A program made the position numbers and the translations under genes. The notes beneath the pieces are model-generated. The model was not told where the DNA came from. It did not search any database and saw nothing but the letters and a program-made list of their open reading frames with translations. This document shows positions 1 to 10,456 of a stretch of 64,000 nt of DNA, piece after piece. The stretch's first letter is position 1. Every line of letters begins with the position of its first letter. The stretch spans positions 682,001 through 746,000 of the forward strand of contig QYRS01000005.1 of assembly GCA_006503535.1 (NCBI GenBank), read 5' to 3'. The DNA comes from Arthrinium phaeospermum (lineage: Eukaryota; Ascomycota; Sordariomycetes; Amphisphaeriales; Apiosporaceae).

Positions 1-3000
1 ATAGTCGTTGTGCCGGGGCATTGGGTTGAGCGCCTGGCTGGGAAGCCCCTGGCGGCGATGCAGCGAGCCTCTTATGTTCCCGCTGATCTGCGATGCTATG
101 GCCCGGTCCGTCGACACTATCCACCGTTCGTTTCGTGCCGGTAATAGCCTCTATCGCACCCGCGCTAGGGGTGGTCGTTGGCGCTGGAGCGGGACTGGAT
201 GGCTTCCCAGCATTGAAGCCTGACAAAGCGTGACCCAGAACCGGTGTGGTGGTAGTAGCTGGAGCTTGCGTCGACGGGGGTCTAGCAGCTTGAGCAACCA
301 GCGCCGGTGAATTCATGGCAGAGGCGTGTGCCGATGTTGGGGCGGCAACCCCTGCACTCGTCGTGGTCGCAGTATTAGGCGAAGCACGAGAATTTGCACT
401 TGCAGGTGCAGAGACCAGCGATGCTGCCGCCGGTGTAGACAGTGCTGAATTGTTTCGAGCCATCGATGGGCGTGCCACTGAAACAGCCCCCGGCCGTGCA
501 ATGCCTATCCTGGAGGGTCGGGCAACCGAAATTCCCGGGCGGCTGGCTTGCGGTGTGGCTGGTCTGTGCGCTGACGAATGGCTCGCGACGGGAGGTGAGC
601 TTGCATGCATGGCTGCTGGAGGGTGACCGCCCATACTGTGGTTGGTAGTACTATGGGCGGTAGAAGACGAAGCTGCAGGAGGAAGAGGTGCCGGTGACGC
701 AGATTGGGTTTTGTGAGCAGACACTTCTTGGGTGGGCCGTGTGGACTGTATGCTTGGTGACGCAGCAGAGCTTTTGGGGCCATGATTCTTGCGCACTTCT
801 GCTATGATCTTGTTGACATTTTCCACAATCAACCTGTCAGCATCTTCCCAGCCTGGCATGATGTCTTGATGAGGCAGTCCTTGAGCACGGTTGATGGCCG
901 TGTCCACGATGGTTTCCGCATGCTCGGTTCTCTTCCTGAAAGCTTCAAGAATCGGGGTCCGGAACACCTGGATCCTGGTCTGAATAATGGCCTCGAGAGA
1001 AGACGAGGTTGACGATGCGGGGGCCTTGCCTGCAGCTGGGGCAGCTACTGGTAGCGAGGGTTGTCTTGCCGGCGCAGCAGCCGGAATAGGCGCGATAGCT
1101 GCGGCAGCCGCAGCGGTTCGTGCTTGGGCGGCTTGGGCATCCCTGATCTTGCCTTGCACGGCATTCACAAGGGTTGTCTCCACTGCTTCGAATCCAGGCA
1201 GCGTCGGCGCCGCAGGAATTCCAAGGGCACGGTTGACCGAACTGTCAATAATCTGCTCGGCCTTCGCAACATCTGTACTCTTACTAATAGTAGTCAAGAT
1301 CTGCTTTTTCCATTCTGCAATGACCTTTTGAACTTCAGCCGACAATGGAGCTCTCGAACTTGGCCCGTTTGCACCGAGCGAGGTATTATTGTGGCTGGCT
1401 TGGGTCGCGTAGGTAGTGTTGGCAGGCACAGAAGAGATATGGGGTGCTTGCGGGTTGTAGCTGGGGTTTTCTGGCTTGACCAGCGGGTTCGCTGGCGGCG
1501 CTGGTCTTGCATATTGGGAACCAAACGCCCCTTGCTGCTGGGATCCGGGTTGCCTCGCCATGGCCAGGTTTGGTCCAGCAGTTGTGGCAATCGGGGCGTG
1601 GTTATGGGACTGCGCAGGGTACGACTGGTGCGCTGTAGAAGTACCCTGGCCCACAGGATTTTGAGTATTGTGTGAAGCAGTGGTATGGTAACCGTTCTGA
1701 TGCTGATTGCCGCCCGCATAGCCTTGCCCGGGGAGATTATGCGCATATTGCATCCCCCCTTGCTGCATGTAATTGGAGCCCGGGTAGTAATGCTGTTGAT
1801 GGGCCATCTGGTGCGGTGGCATCGAGGGCGGGCCAAGCGAGCGTTCCGGAGTAGTGGCTTTTCGTTTCTTGCCTGCGTCGAGTTCGACTCCAGGCACCCG
1901 GGACCACAAACCCGTCTGATCGTCCTTCTTGAAGGCATCGTTGCCCAGCAGGTTGTGGCGAACAGAACTCTCCCAGCCTTTTGTCTCTGCGTGGAAATAG
2001 AACCAGGGATACTTGGCGGTGATCCTCTTGTAGATTTGCTTCAGGTGCAGGCCTTCGACCGGGCCAGCAGTAAGAGCCTCGTCGATCAGAACACCGTAGT
2101 TTTTGCTAGGCTTCTGTAGCTGCTCATCGGTGAAATCTTCTCTGTTCAGTTCCAGAGGAGGCGATTTGGGCCGTACTTTCTTGTCCTTCTTCTCCTTGGC
2201 GCGCTTCTCGGCATCAGATCCTTCCTCCCCATCTTCCTTCTTTCGCTTGGTATACTTCCGCTTCTCCGGTCTATCACCGTTCTCCGGGAGAGGATTCTTT
2301 CTGGGACGCCCGACGGGTCGTTTGATTTTCTCGCCTAACGGCTCCTGCGGCTGTATCTTCTTTGCGTCCTCGAGCATTTGCTTCTTAAGCAACCGTCGCT
2401 CTCTCTTAGACATGATGCCATCCTTTGGAGGCCGCCCTGGGCCACGCCGCTTGGGGGGGATGGGCAGCCCAGCATACTCAGGAGGAATTCCATTGTCGAA
2501 TCTTGGGTCAAGCTCCATGTCGTAGCCCGAATCGAGTACTGACTCGGCAACATCGAGCTCTGTATTCTCGAAAGTAGTATCCATGCCCGCATCAAGCCCC
2601 AAATCAAGATCAGCTGAAAGGGCTGTTTGCAATCTTCTTTCGATGCTTTCCTCCTCGTGATCTTCGAAGGCAGACTCGGCAGATTGCATGACCACATCAC
2701 CATCCCGATCTGGTTGGATGATATGCTGCTCTGGCTCGACCGGCTCATGAGGTGGCTCAGAAAGTGGTTCGACAGCAACAGCCATGGTGGTGTCCTCGGG
2801 CTGCTCAGCCTCCTCGGCATCTTCAGCATCGTCGGCATCGTCGGCATCATCAGCGTCATCAGCGTCATCTGAACCAGCTGGCGGAGTCGAAATGTCTCCC
2901 AGTTCAGAAAGCTCATCACTGGTGTCATGGTACTTCTCGTGGTCTGAATGCTCAAAATCGAAGCTCATCTCTTTGCCTCCAACAGAGAATCGTTTGCTCG

Positions 3001-4444
3001 ACGCTTCCTCCTCGTGTAAGTCCTCGCCACCTGTCTTGCCCCGCTCAACACCATTGATCACGAACAAAAACCCGACATCTTTGATCTGAAAGCGGTCGCC
3101 GCTGCGAATAGTGACAGGACCATGCTCTGACCCGTAAAAGACTTCATCGCAGAAAAAGCCATTCCTATGTAAGGAGACGGCCTCGAATACCCCCTTCTTC
3201 TCGTTGAATTGGATTTTCAGGTGATTTCTCGAGATCGCCTTTGTTTTCATGGCGATATTGGGGCCTGGTGAATGGATGCCGACGAATGGGATGTGTGACG
3301 GCGAAGGCTGGACAGTGCCCAGATCGACAGCCGCCACCCCTTCGGTATGCGACACGTATTGACGATTCGATTTTACTGCTTCTTCTTGATCATTTGCGTC
3401 GCCTTTCTGTACCGAGGCAGCCGAGCTTGGCCTGCGCCGCCGAGCGCGTGGATTAACGCTGTCCTCGCCGTCCGATTCCGGACCCAGCATACCACCTTCT
3501 TCACTAACATAGGATTTGCTGAACTTCCCTCTATCCTTTCCAAGAGGCGTCGGGGGTGGCAAGCCCTGTCGCTCATTCTCTTCGGCTCTGCGGCGGTATC
3601 TTTCTTCGCGATACTCGTCCCTGCGAGCCTGGTCCAAAGCCCTTTGATCGCGGCCGATGATGACGGCGTAAGTAGTCATCTGAAAGACACTGTCGGCAAA
3701 TTCGATCCTTGCGAACGACTCCAGCTTTTGACTAGCACTAGCACTTGCGGATGCAACGTCTGCACTCCCCGTGAGTGCATCGCTCTCTTGGGTGAAGGAT
3801 GCTTGGAGTGAAATTTCCGAAGGGGCAATAGCTGTCGGGTAATCGCCCGACAACTGTGTGTTATTGCCTTGGGGCATGGAGAGGATGAATGCATTTGGGT
3901 CAGCGCTGGTTATGGAAGCGTGGCGCGACATCATGCGCGCGTTAGAAGCAGATCGAGCATTGTAGGCAATGTCATCGTCGGTGGTTGCGACTGCGGCACG
4001 TTCCCGGTCCTTGCCCGCAGGCAAGCCGGCAGGCTGGAGCTGCTCCAGACCCATGGCAAGGTTTGCCTTGAAGTCGGTCATGGGATTTACTGGCGCAGAC
4101 GCTGACGGGTGCGTGGCGGCTTGGGCGGGTTCGGAGAGGTTGGGCAAATCGTGCTCAGCGGCATTGTCTCCGTTGGTGCTGTGGACAGCCGTCACGGCGG
4201 GCGTCGACAACGGACTGACCGTCGGGGGCGAAGGCAATTCGTAATTTTGCGGAAGGGGAGGGAACTGAGAGTGGGAGGCTTGGCTGGGCGGCGCGTAGAA
4301 AGGGTCGTCGTCGTGGTTGAGGCCGGATATATCCATCGCATTCACGTCTAGAAGTGGAAAAGGCCTAGGCGGGGAGTCGACTTCTGTTGTACTTGTAGGA
4401 GGCGCGATGCGATCGGCCGTCGCATTAGCACTGAACGAAGTCAT
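1..4444 (-). CDS. fhl1: Fhl1-type FHA/forkhead transcription regulator, partial (C-terminus off the left edge)
   Basis: A single uninterrupted minus-strand reading frame runs from the ATG at 4444 past base 1, so at least 1481 residues are open without a stop or intron. A split FHA domain lies at about residues 250-460: VIIGRD near 260 and SRNHLKI near 405, separated by roughly 140 low-complexity residues. An Asp/Ala repeat follows (about 523-543), then two AT-hook-like cores (RRGPGRPPK near 668 and RPVGRPRK near 711). A forkhead winged helix sits at about 770-855 (KPSKNYGVLIDEAL, SSVRHNL, LWSRVPG). The tail is Ala/Pro/Ser/Thr-rich. Yeast Fhl1 has the same FHA-plus-forkhead order and controls ribosomal-protein genes with Ifh1; that role is inferred here. 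An Fkh1/2-type factor is less likely because the FHA-forkhead spacing and the long tail match Fhl1. Confidence 0.88.
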   Translation of the reverse strand, partial: MTSFSANATADRIAPPTSTTEVDSPPRPFPLLDVNAMDISGLNHDDDPFYAPPSQASHSQFPPLPQNYELPSPPTVSPLSTPAVTAVHSTNGDNAAEHDLPNLSEPAQAATHPSASAPVNPMTDFKANLAMGLEQLQPAGLPAGKDRERAAVATTDDDIAYNARSASNARMMSRHASITSADPNAFILSMPQGNNTQLSGDYPTAIAPSEISLQASFTQESDALTGSADVASASASASQKLESFARIEFADSVFQMTTYAVIIGRDQRALDQARRDEYREERYRRRAEENERQGLPPPTPLGKDRGKFSKSYVSEEGGMLGPESDGEDSVNPRARRRRPSSAASVQKGDANDQEEAVKSNRQYVSHTEGVAAVDLGTVQPSPSHIPFVGIHSPGPNIAMKTKAISRNHLKIQFNEKKGVFEAVSLHRNGFFCDEVFYGSEHGPVTIRSGDRFQIKDVGFLFVINGVERGKTGGEDLHEEEASSKRFSVGGKEMSFDFEHSDHEKYHDTSDELSELGDISTPPAGSDDADDADDADDADDAEDAEEAEQPEDTTMAVAVEPLSEPPHEPVEPEQHIIQPDRDGDVVMQSAESAFEDHEEESIERRLQTALSADLDLGLDAGMDTTFENTELDVAESVLDSGYDMELDPRFDNGIPPEYAGLPIPPKRRGPGRPPKDGIMSKRERRLLKKQMLEDAKKIQPQEPLGEKIKRPVGRPRKNPLPENGDRPEKRKYTKRKKEDGEEGSDAEKRAKEKKDKKVRPKSPPLELNREDFTDEQLQKPSKNYGVLIDEALTAGPVEGLHLKQIYKRITAKYPWFYFHAETKGWESSVRHNLLGNDAFKKDDQTGLWSRVPGVELDAGKKRKATTPERSLGPPSMPPHQMAHQQHYYPGSNYMQQGGMQYAHNLPGQGYAGGNQHQNGYHTTASHNTQNPVGQGTSTAHQSYPAQSHNHAPIATTAGPNLAMARQPGSQQQGAFGSQYARPAPPANPLVKPENPSYNPQAPHISSVPANTTYATQASHNNTSLGANGPSSRAPLSAEVQKVIAEWKKQILTTISKSTDVAKAEQIIDSSVNRALGIPAAPTLPGFEAVETTLVNAVQGKIRDAQAAQARTAAAAAAIAPIPAAAPARQPSLPVAAPAAGKAPASSTSSSLEAIIQTRIQVFRTPILEAFRKRTEHAETIVDTAINRAQGLPHQDIMPGWEDADRLIVENVNKIIAEVRKNHGPKSSAASPSIQSTRPTQEVSAHKTQSASPAPLPPAASSSTAHSTTNHSMGGHPPAAMHASSPPVASHSSAHRPATPQASRPGISVARPSRIGIARPGAVSVARPSMARNNSALSTPAAASLVSAPASANSRASPNTATTTSAGVAAPTSAHASAMNSPALVAQAARPPSTQAPATTTTPVLGHALSGFNAGKPSSPAPAPTTTPSAGAIEAITGTKRTVDSVDGPGHSIADQREHKRLAASPPGASQPGAQPNAPAQRL

Positions 4445-4621
4445 CGCTGCCGAATTGATGCTGCAGCTCGTTCGTCCTTTCCCGGGTATTGGAGATTGGT
4501 TATCGAACGCCTTCGTTTAACCCTCCCGGATCGCTGTTGCTCTGGGGGAGGAGAAATCCAATGATTGGGGGGGGGACAATTAAATGTCGGTCGCGATCCA
4601 GACTCTTGAGCCGCAAAAATT

Positions 4622-4640
4622 CCTAGGTACTTACCTAGGT
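4622..4640. repeat. Paired CCTAGGTA/TACCTAGGT motif
   Basis: Two copies of the palindromic CCTAGG core lie within 19 bp, about 180 bp upstream of the fhl1 start. The same motif recurs in other intergenic stretches of this window (9678-9689 and 35029-35037). Confidence 0.6.
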
Positions 4641-6318
4641 CTATGCAAAGCCTCTGGGCTTATGGGCTGATGATTGCCTTACCCAAAAAAGACTGGGATC
4701 GAATTGACGCACAGGCCATATCAAAACCCACTCTTTTCTCCTCTACCTTCAATGTTCACAGCACCTTCCTTCTTCTGTCGGGTGCAGCAGTCAACTGAGC
4801 GCCTAATGTCCTGGGCAATGTCAGGCACGTGTAGTGTCAAAATGTGTCGTAGAGAAACATCAAAAAGAGGTGAGGCGGCACCGACCAGCTTCGCTTATCT
4901 TCGCTTGCTTGAGTATTGATGAAAGGTTACCGTGATATATTTGCCTGGATCACCATTCAAGCTTCAAATGCCGCTCGTCAAGGTATGACATCTGTTTAAA
5001 GTGCTCTGAATTTTCTCACTCCGCCTCTTAACCAGCTGCAATGTGTACATCCGTGGCTCATAACCCGACAATCTGCCAGTAGGTAGTTCATGGGTTCATC
5101 TTGAGAAACCGTTGTGCGGTGATGAAGAAAGAAAACCGGAAGAACCGAGATAGCTGGTGCAGAGGGTTTCAATCAGCAGGGACAATGACGACAAGGCGCA
5201 AGTTGGGCCGCGCTGGACGGCCTCCTATAGGAACCTAGAAGGCCTCTGAGAATTGCTATCAACACATGACACAAAGCGAGAAAGGGTTATTCACCAAGGT
5301 TAACGATGGGGGACAGACGCCGGTGCCAAAGCGGGAGCAGGAAAGACAGCAGTTGCCACTGATCCTATAGTATAAGGCGCGGGTGACATGCTTACAATGC
5401 TACCTACATACTTACGCAATGATCAAATGATAGTATATAGCAATTAATATACATCAAATCTCTATATATCCTTTGGCAACATTAAGCATGACAATTTAAT
5501 CATCTTATAAGGAAATCACGCCGGTGTCTTGAGAAAAACAAATAAATAGTACAGTTCTATTAGCTTCTAGTGGCCAACAAGAGTAGTCCAGACCGGAATT
5601 TTCAGCTCTTTGCTTCCGATCATCTCCAAGGGCGAGCTCGACGGGTGTTGTGCAGGCTATGCACTTGATTGACATCAGCTGGATTCTGACGAGCTGAGAC
5701 GTGCTAGTATGGATCACTATCAGATGACACAAGGGCCGTACCGTACAGCTAGCTGCTCAGCATTCAAACATTACGACCTGCCTAGTTTATACGCCGATAC
5801 TCTCCCCTGAGGCATGACATATATAGTTGTATATCAACACAAATGTCCAGTCACGTAGACACTCGACCTGTTCCGGGGGTATAGAAACTTGGCATGTTTG
5901 TCCAAGATCACTACCGACACTCGAACAATCCAGCTTCAGCAAACCATCATCCTGGTTAGTTGGACTGTAGTTGGCGGATGTCAATTGTGCTTTTTGGAAT
6001 GATTTGACCATGACACAATATTATCTCGGATTTTCCTTGTAGAGGAAGTTCAAAAGGGTCGGCGCATAGGCTGAAAAGGTCGTATGTTTCCGCTGTTCCC
6101 TCCCGGCACACATCTTCTCCGGAGTATTACTATACGACACCAACTAAAACCCTGAATAGAGGAACGGGCTGTCACCAACGGATGCCTTTGCACAGCATGT
6201 TCTCTGATAGTCGTCATGATGATGTTTTCAAATGGATGGCCATTGGATGGACAGAACAATCGCAATTATCTAGTCTACCACACGACCTTGAACGTGGTAA
6301 GATTGAGAACAACGGGCT

Positions 6319-6342
6319 ACGAAACGGGCCACGAAACGGGCC
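6319..6342. repeat. 12-bp direct tandem duplication
   Basis: ACGAAACGGGCC occurs twice head to tail in non-coding DNA. This is a simple local duplication with no apparent function. Confidence 0.7.
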
Positions 6343-7607
6343 AATACATGCCAGAGACCCTGCCACGAGTCAGGTCTCGTGAGCCCAGGAACGTGGACGT
6401 TCGGAAACAGTGGTACGTTGAGCACCGGTGGAGTTGAATTACCGACAATCCAGGATGCAATGAGACTACATACTGACTTGCAGTAGGGTATCCGTACTGT
6501 ATGATGGGCACACTAACCTTACCTGCACTACAGCATGCGGTTGCGAAAGATAAGAAGAATTCGATGCATCATCGGCTTAGGCGATGTCGTTCGTAGAGAT
6601 CATCCATCGGCTCTTTTGGCGTCTTGGCGTCCCGACCTCCCCCTGCTGGGTATCGGGCCACTACCAAGCGCGCGAAAGACAGCGTAGGTACTCCGGCGTT
6701 CTATAGCCTTTGTTAGCATGCTTTTGTCTTCTTCTCTTACAGGGGAAAGGTATTTCATATTCGACGTTATTGGGCATGCATTCCGTGTAGAACAACGGAG
6801 CTGATGAGAAGTCGTTTGGCGATCGAGTACTGTTTCGCTGGGATCTTGCAGGCCCGTACTCTCCAAGTCCGGGGTGTTTCTGGAGGCCGCAACTATAGAG
6901 TTGTGGTACCTAGCGGGATCCCCATGTCTCCATGCAACGTGAGAGTTAGTGCGGGCTGGGACACATTTTCCGGACGCGAGATCAGCTTGGATTCAGGAGC
7001 ACATGGTCGAATGCGAGCCTCTCATTGGCCCGTTCCTACCACCACCCCGGGCCACTCTCGAACAGTGGGAGGGGCTCTATTCGTACGGAAACGGTCCTCA
7101 AGATGAGGCAGTGGAAGTTGGCACGCGACTCCAGACAGTTTGATCATTGGTCCCTACATCGATGCGGGCTCGTAGATAGAGTTGTTGCAGGTGGCCTCTG
7201 ATAGACCCCTTCGTGCGCTTTTCTTGCCGCAGGATTGTCTGCCTGTCCATCTCTCAACTATGTTTTCCCAGTGTCTCTTATACACGACAACAACCATGTC
7301 AACATAGCTGCTTTAAACATTGTCGGACTCCCGGCCTTATTATTCTCGTCTTTCTCTGCTGGTTTGATTGGTTGCCCGGGGCTACTTTCCATCTCGGCAT
7401 CGTCCAACTAAGGCGCGTGACTTATCTCTGCCTTATACTGGCATACTTGCTGCGATCAGCCGAGTCTAGGTGACCCTTGGTCAAACAGCCTTCGCGTTTC
7501 GGCTTCTCTGGCGATCTCCAGAGCTTCGATTCAAACTTATTCTTGGCGCCAAACCGAAAGTGTTTCCTGCTTACCGTTATTGATACCATCGGAATTGAGC
7601 TTATAAG

Positions 7608-8806
7608 ATGCCGCGTCCTACGATGCCCCCAACGCCAAACTCCTCTACGGAGATGAAAGGCAAAGACGGAGTACAGCAGATGACGTCGATGCAAATGTCG
7701 TTTGAGTTACCACCGTCTGCCATGGGAGGCAAAGACACTTCGAGGTCGACTGGCTCGGAAGCCAAGACATCATCACCAACAGCATCGAACCATCAGCCCC
7801 TGGCTTCCAAGATGGCATCGTACCCAGTACAAGCCAGCGAAGCTGTGAAGTCGCGGAGGCGTTCTTCTACAACACACAAGGAGCAATTCGCACTGCCCCC
7901 GCCACCGACAAGGTCTCGGAAGATCATTCAGATGAAGCCCCGTGCCCAAGAAGAATCAGTCGAGCCACCTTCTCCTGCGTCCACGCCAGCCGCAGCCGGC
8001 AAAGGGGCGGCTGCCACACCCGCATCCAAGAAGAAGCAGCCAGCCGCTACCAGTGCCGCCGGGAGAAAAATCGCACGAAAGACCGCCCATAGTCTCATTG
8101 AACGGCGGCGGCGGTCGAAGATGAACGAGGAATTTGCGGTGTTGAAGGATTTGATTCCAGCTTGTACTGGTGAGATGCATAAGCTGGCCATCCTCCAGGT
8201 TCGCTCTATCCCTCTTGCCACCAGGCACTTGCAGCCCCTGACTGACACGAGCAACGCTTGTAGGCTTCGATAGACTATGTGCGATACCTTGAGGATTGCG
8301 TGGCCAAACTCAAGTCGCAGAACGAATCACATTCATCGGCGCCCACGCCGACCGAGTTTGCCCTGCCGCCACCCATTAGCCGAGACGTGTACCAAGAAGA
8401 TGATGTGGGTGATATAGAGATGACGGGGTCCGAAGCTCCCTCCCCGACATACACCCAGTCCACTTCTCGGTCACACAGGCCTTCCGAATCCCCTGCCTTG
8501 TTGGCGGAAGACGCCCGCCACCGGCAAAACTCCTATTCGTCGGTATCAACGGACCATCGCCACTACAGCTACAGCGCATCTACGCATGCCTCTCCGGCTT
8601 TCGGGCCCCAGCAATATAGCTACAGTCGAGGCCCTGCTTCGGCGTCCAACTCGACGCTCACAAGCCCTGCCCTGCCGCCTATGCGCGACATAGACCAGGA
8701 AGCCTCAGCTGCGCTGCTGATGTTGAATACGGACCGGCGAGGTACTACCAGCAGCAGCAGTGGTGCTGGGCGAGGCATGAGCGTTCGCGACCTGCTCAGC
8801 GCGTAG
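7608..8806 (+). CDS. bHLH transcription factor
   Basis: There are two exons, 7608-8198 and 8264-8806, with a 65-bp phase-0 intron and a 376-residue product. The intron splits the HLH: exon 1 ends in ...HKLAILQ and exon 2 resumes ASIDYVRYLEDCVAKL. The basic region begins at about residue 156 (ARKTAHSLIERRRRSKMNE). H161, E165 and R169 occupy the usual E-box-reading positions. The flanks are Ser/Pro/Thr-rich and the C-terminus ends RGMSVRDLLSA. It is expected to be a nuclear, dimeric, E-box-binding factor. The closest family I recall is the group annotated in aspergilli as HLH factor (GlcD gamma), but I am not sure enough to give a symbol. A Pho4/NUC-1-like role cannot be excluded. Confidence 0.9.
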
Positions 8807-9471
8807 AGTCGAAGACGTAAATTGGGAAATTCTCGATGGAATTTGTGTTATACATAGACATGGTATCCGCGGTTTAGGTCAGGCGCAAAAAACCGAAGGC
8901 TGTTTTGGTGCAGTTATTCATATATTGACGGTTCGGTGTCTAGAGTTTTGTCTTGGGGCGGTCACATACCGAGACGCAGAGATGGCGGGCTTGTAGATTA
9001 TTATGGTTTCAAGGGACGGACAATCAAGCGCACACTCATGGCTGCCTGGGGGTTTGCACTCGTCTACGCATTGTACAGAATTCAGCGAAAAGAGCTGCTG
9101 GGCTAGAATGTTATCCCGTCTTAATGGAGGATGGATACCTATTCCTAGAGAAGCACTCCTTGGCACGAATTGATAAATCCCCCCACACTCAGATATTTAT
9201 GATGAACCCCACACCTCGCTACCCAACACTAGTACCCCGGCTAGTCCCGTCGATATCATTGGTCTGTCACATTTGGGAGTCCTACTTATACGACATTGAC
9301 CCTCGTCGCCGCATCGCAGCGCAAGCAGCATCGGGTGAGATTAGCGAGGTTTTGCCTCAACTAAAGTCTGGTGCTGTGGTGCTTGCCGGGCTGTTCTCGA
9401 GGCTATAAATACATTGACCGGCTGTTCTGAATGGGCAAGGAGGGCTTGGACGAAGTCTGGAGAGTTATTAG

Positions 9472-9488
9472 CCCCCCCCCCCCCCCCC
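9472..9488. repeat. Poly-C tract (17 bp)
   Basis: An uninterrupted run of 17 C. It is a mononucleotide tract whose length is prone to assembly and sequencing error. Confidence 0.9.
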
Positions 9489-9677
9489 TTTCAAGGGCAT
9501 AGGCTGGTTAAGAGATGAGGATTCGACATATGCCAAAGCTAGCTGGTAGTCTGCGTTGCAATTGGCTCGGGGAGTCAACACATCTGTCCGCCTTTGCATA
9601 GGCATAGCGAAACCAAGGCCAATGCAGAAAGCCAAATTATTATATATCTACATGTAAGATATGCATGTTTCTATAAA

Positions 9678-9689
9678 ATACCTAGGTAT
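9678..9689. repeat. Palindrome ATACCTAGGTAT
   Basis: A perfect 12-bp inverted repeat in AT-rich intergenic DNA. It contains the ACCTAGGT core seen elsewhere between genes in this window. Confidence 0.7.
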
Positions 9690-10456
9690 ACGTATATTTG
9701 ATTGTGGCCGCTGACGAGGCGCTGTACTTGATGGGCATACCCCCAAATTAATGTTCGTGGAGCATTTACTTGTCTACCTGAATTCAAACACATCAACCCA
9801 CCGGCATGCAGATTGACCAGTTCGCCATTCTCGAAAACTTCAGCAACGCACCTGTTGATTTTTGCCCTATTCAGGATGAACTGGTGGCTTCCTCGTATGC
9901 AGCTGTTGGGTCCTGTTGCAGCTCTACTTCAGCTAAGTTCCGGGACCATGACTCGAATCATCGGTTACGGGTGTAAAGCCAGGCAAGTACGCCAGAGGGG
10001 CGTGCAGGAAGGTGCGTTGGAACCCGATGAATACAGTCATGTTCTTGCATCATTTGCGCTTTAAAATGGCCCAGACTGTTCCTGATGGAAAAGACAATGT
10101 ATCTGCCTCTTGTCACTTCCTCGGCATGTTGAAGGTTTTGTGCATCTCGCTGTGGCTCCAGAACTTCAACCACACCGTCGCAACGAACCTGCCGTATGGC
10201 GTTGATACGCCGTCTAGGGAATATCCATGCCCTATCGCGCTCCCCGTTGCGTACCCGGCTCGACCAAAGGTATCATTTGTTACTCAACTCTCCACGCAAG
10301 CTTACAGCTGGTGTGAATCAACCCGTTCCCAGGTATTGATGGGCAGTCCCTTGGATTCCATGCTTCGTTATCAACCTGATAGAAGTATTTCATACCCCTG
10401 GGCTTCGGTTTTTCTCTCCTCATCTTGTGTATCACCCTCACAACTGGTTTGAAGGT

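Larger units (their letters stand above)
4445..7607. other. Intergenic region, 3.2 kb, no gene recognised
   Basis: This lies between the 5' ends of the divergent fhl1 and bHLH genes, so it holds both promoters and leaders. Open frames are short, overlap on all strands and resemble no family I know. It contains a TACCTAGGT pair just upstream of fhl1, an AT-rich stretch at about 5380-5560 and a 12-bp tandem duplication at 6319-6342. Confidence 0.6.
8807..10456. other. Intergenic region, 1.65 kb, no gene recognised
   Basis: This holds the 3' end of the bHLH gene and the probable promoter/leader of the next gene. It includes a 17-base C run and a 12-bp palindrome. Open frames up to 151 codons (8953-9408) lack family resemblance and a convincing ATG start. 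Confidence 0.6.

Noticed and set aside
1294..1938. 214-codon minus-strand frame inside fhl1
   Set aside because: It is in a different frame from the uninterrupted fhl1 frame that carries the forkhead domain in the same interval.
9472..9488. C17 run considered as a telomere-like or mobile-element end
   Set aside because: It is a plain mononucleotide run with no TTAGGG array, target duplication or inverted repeats nearby.
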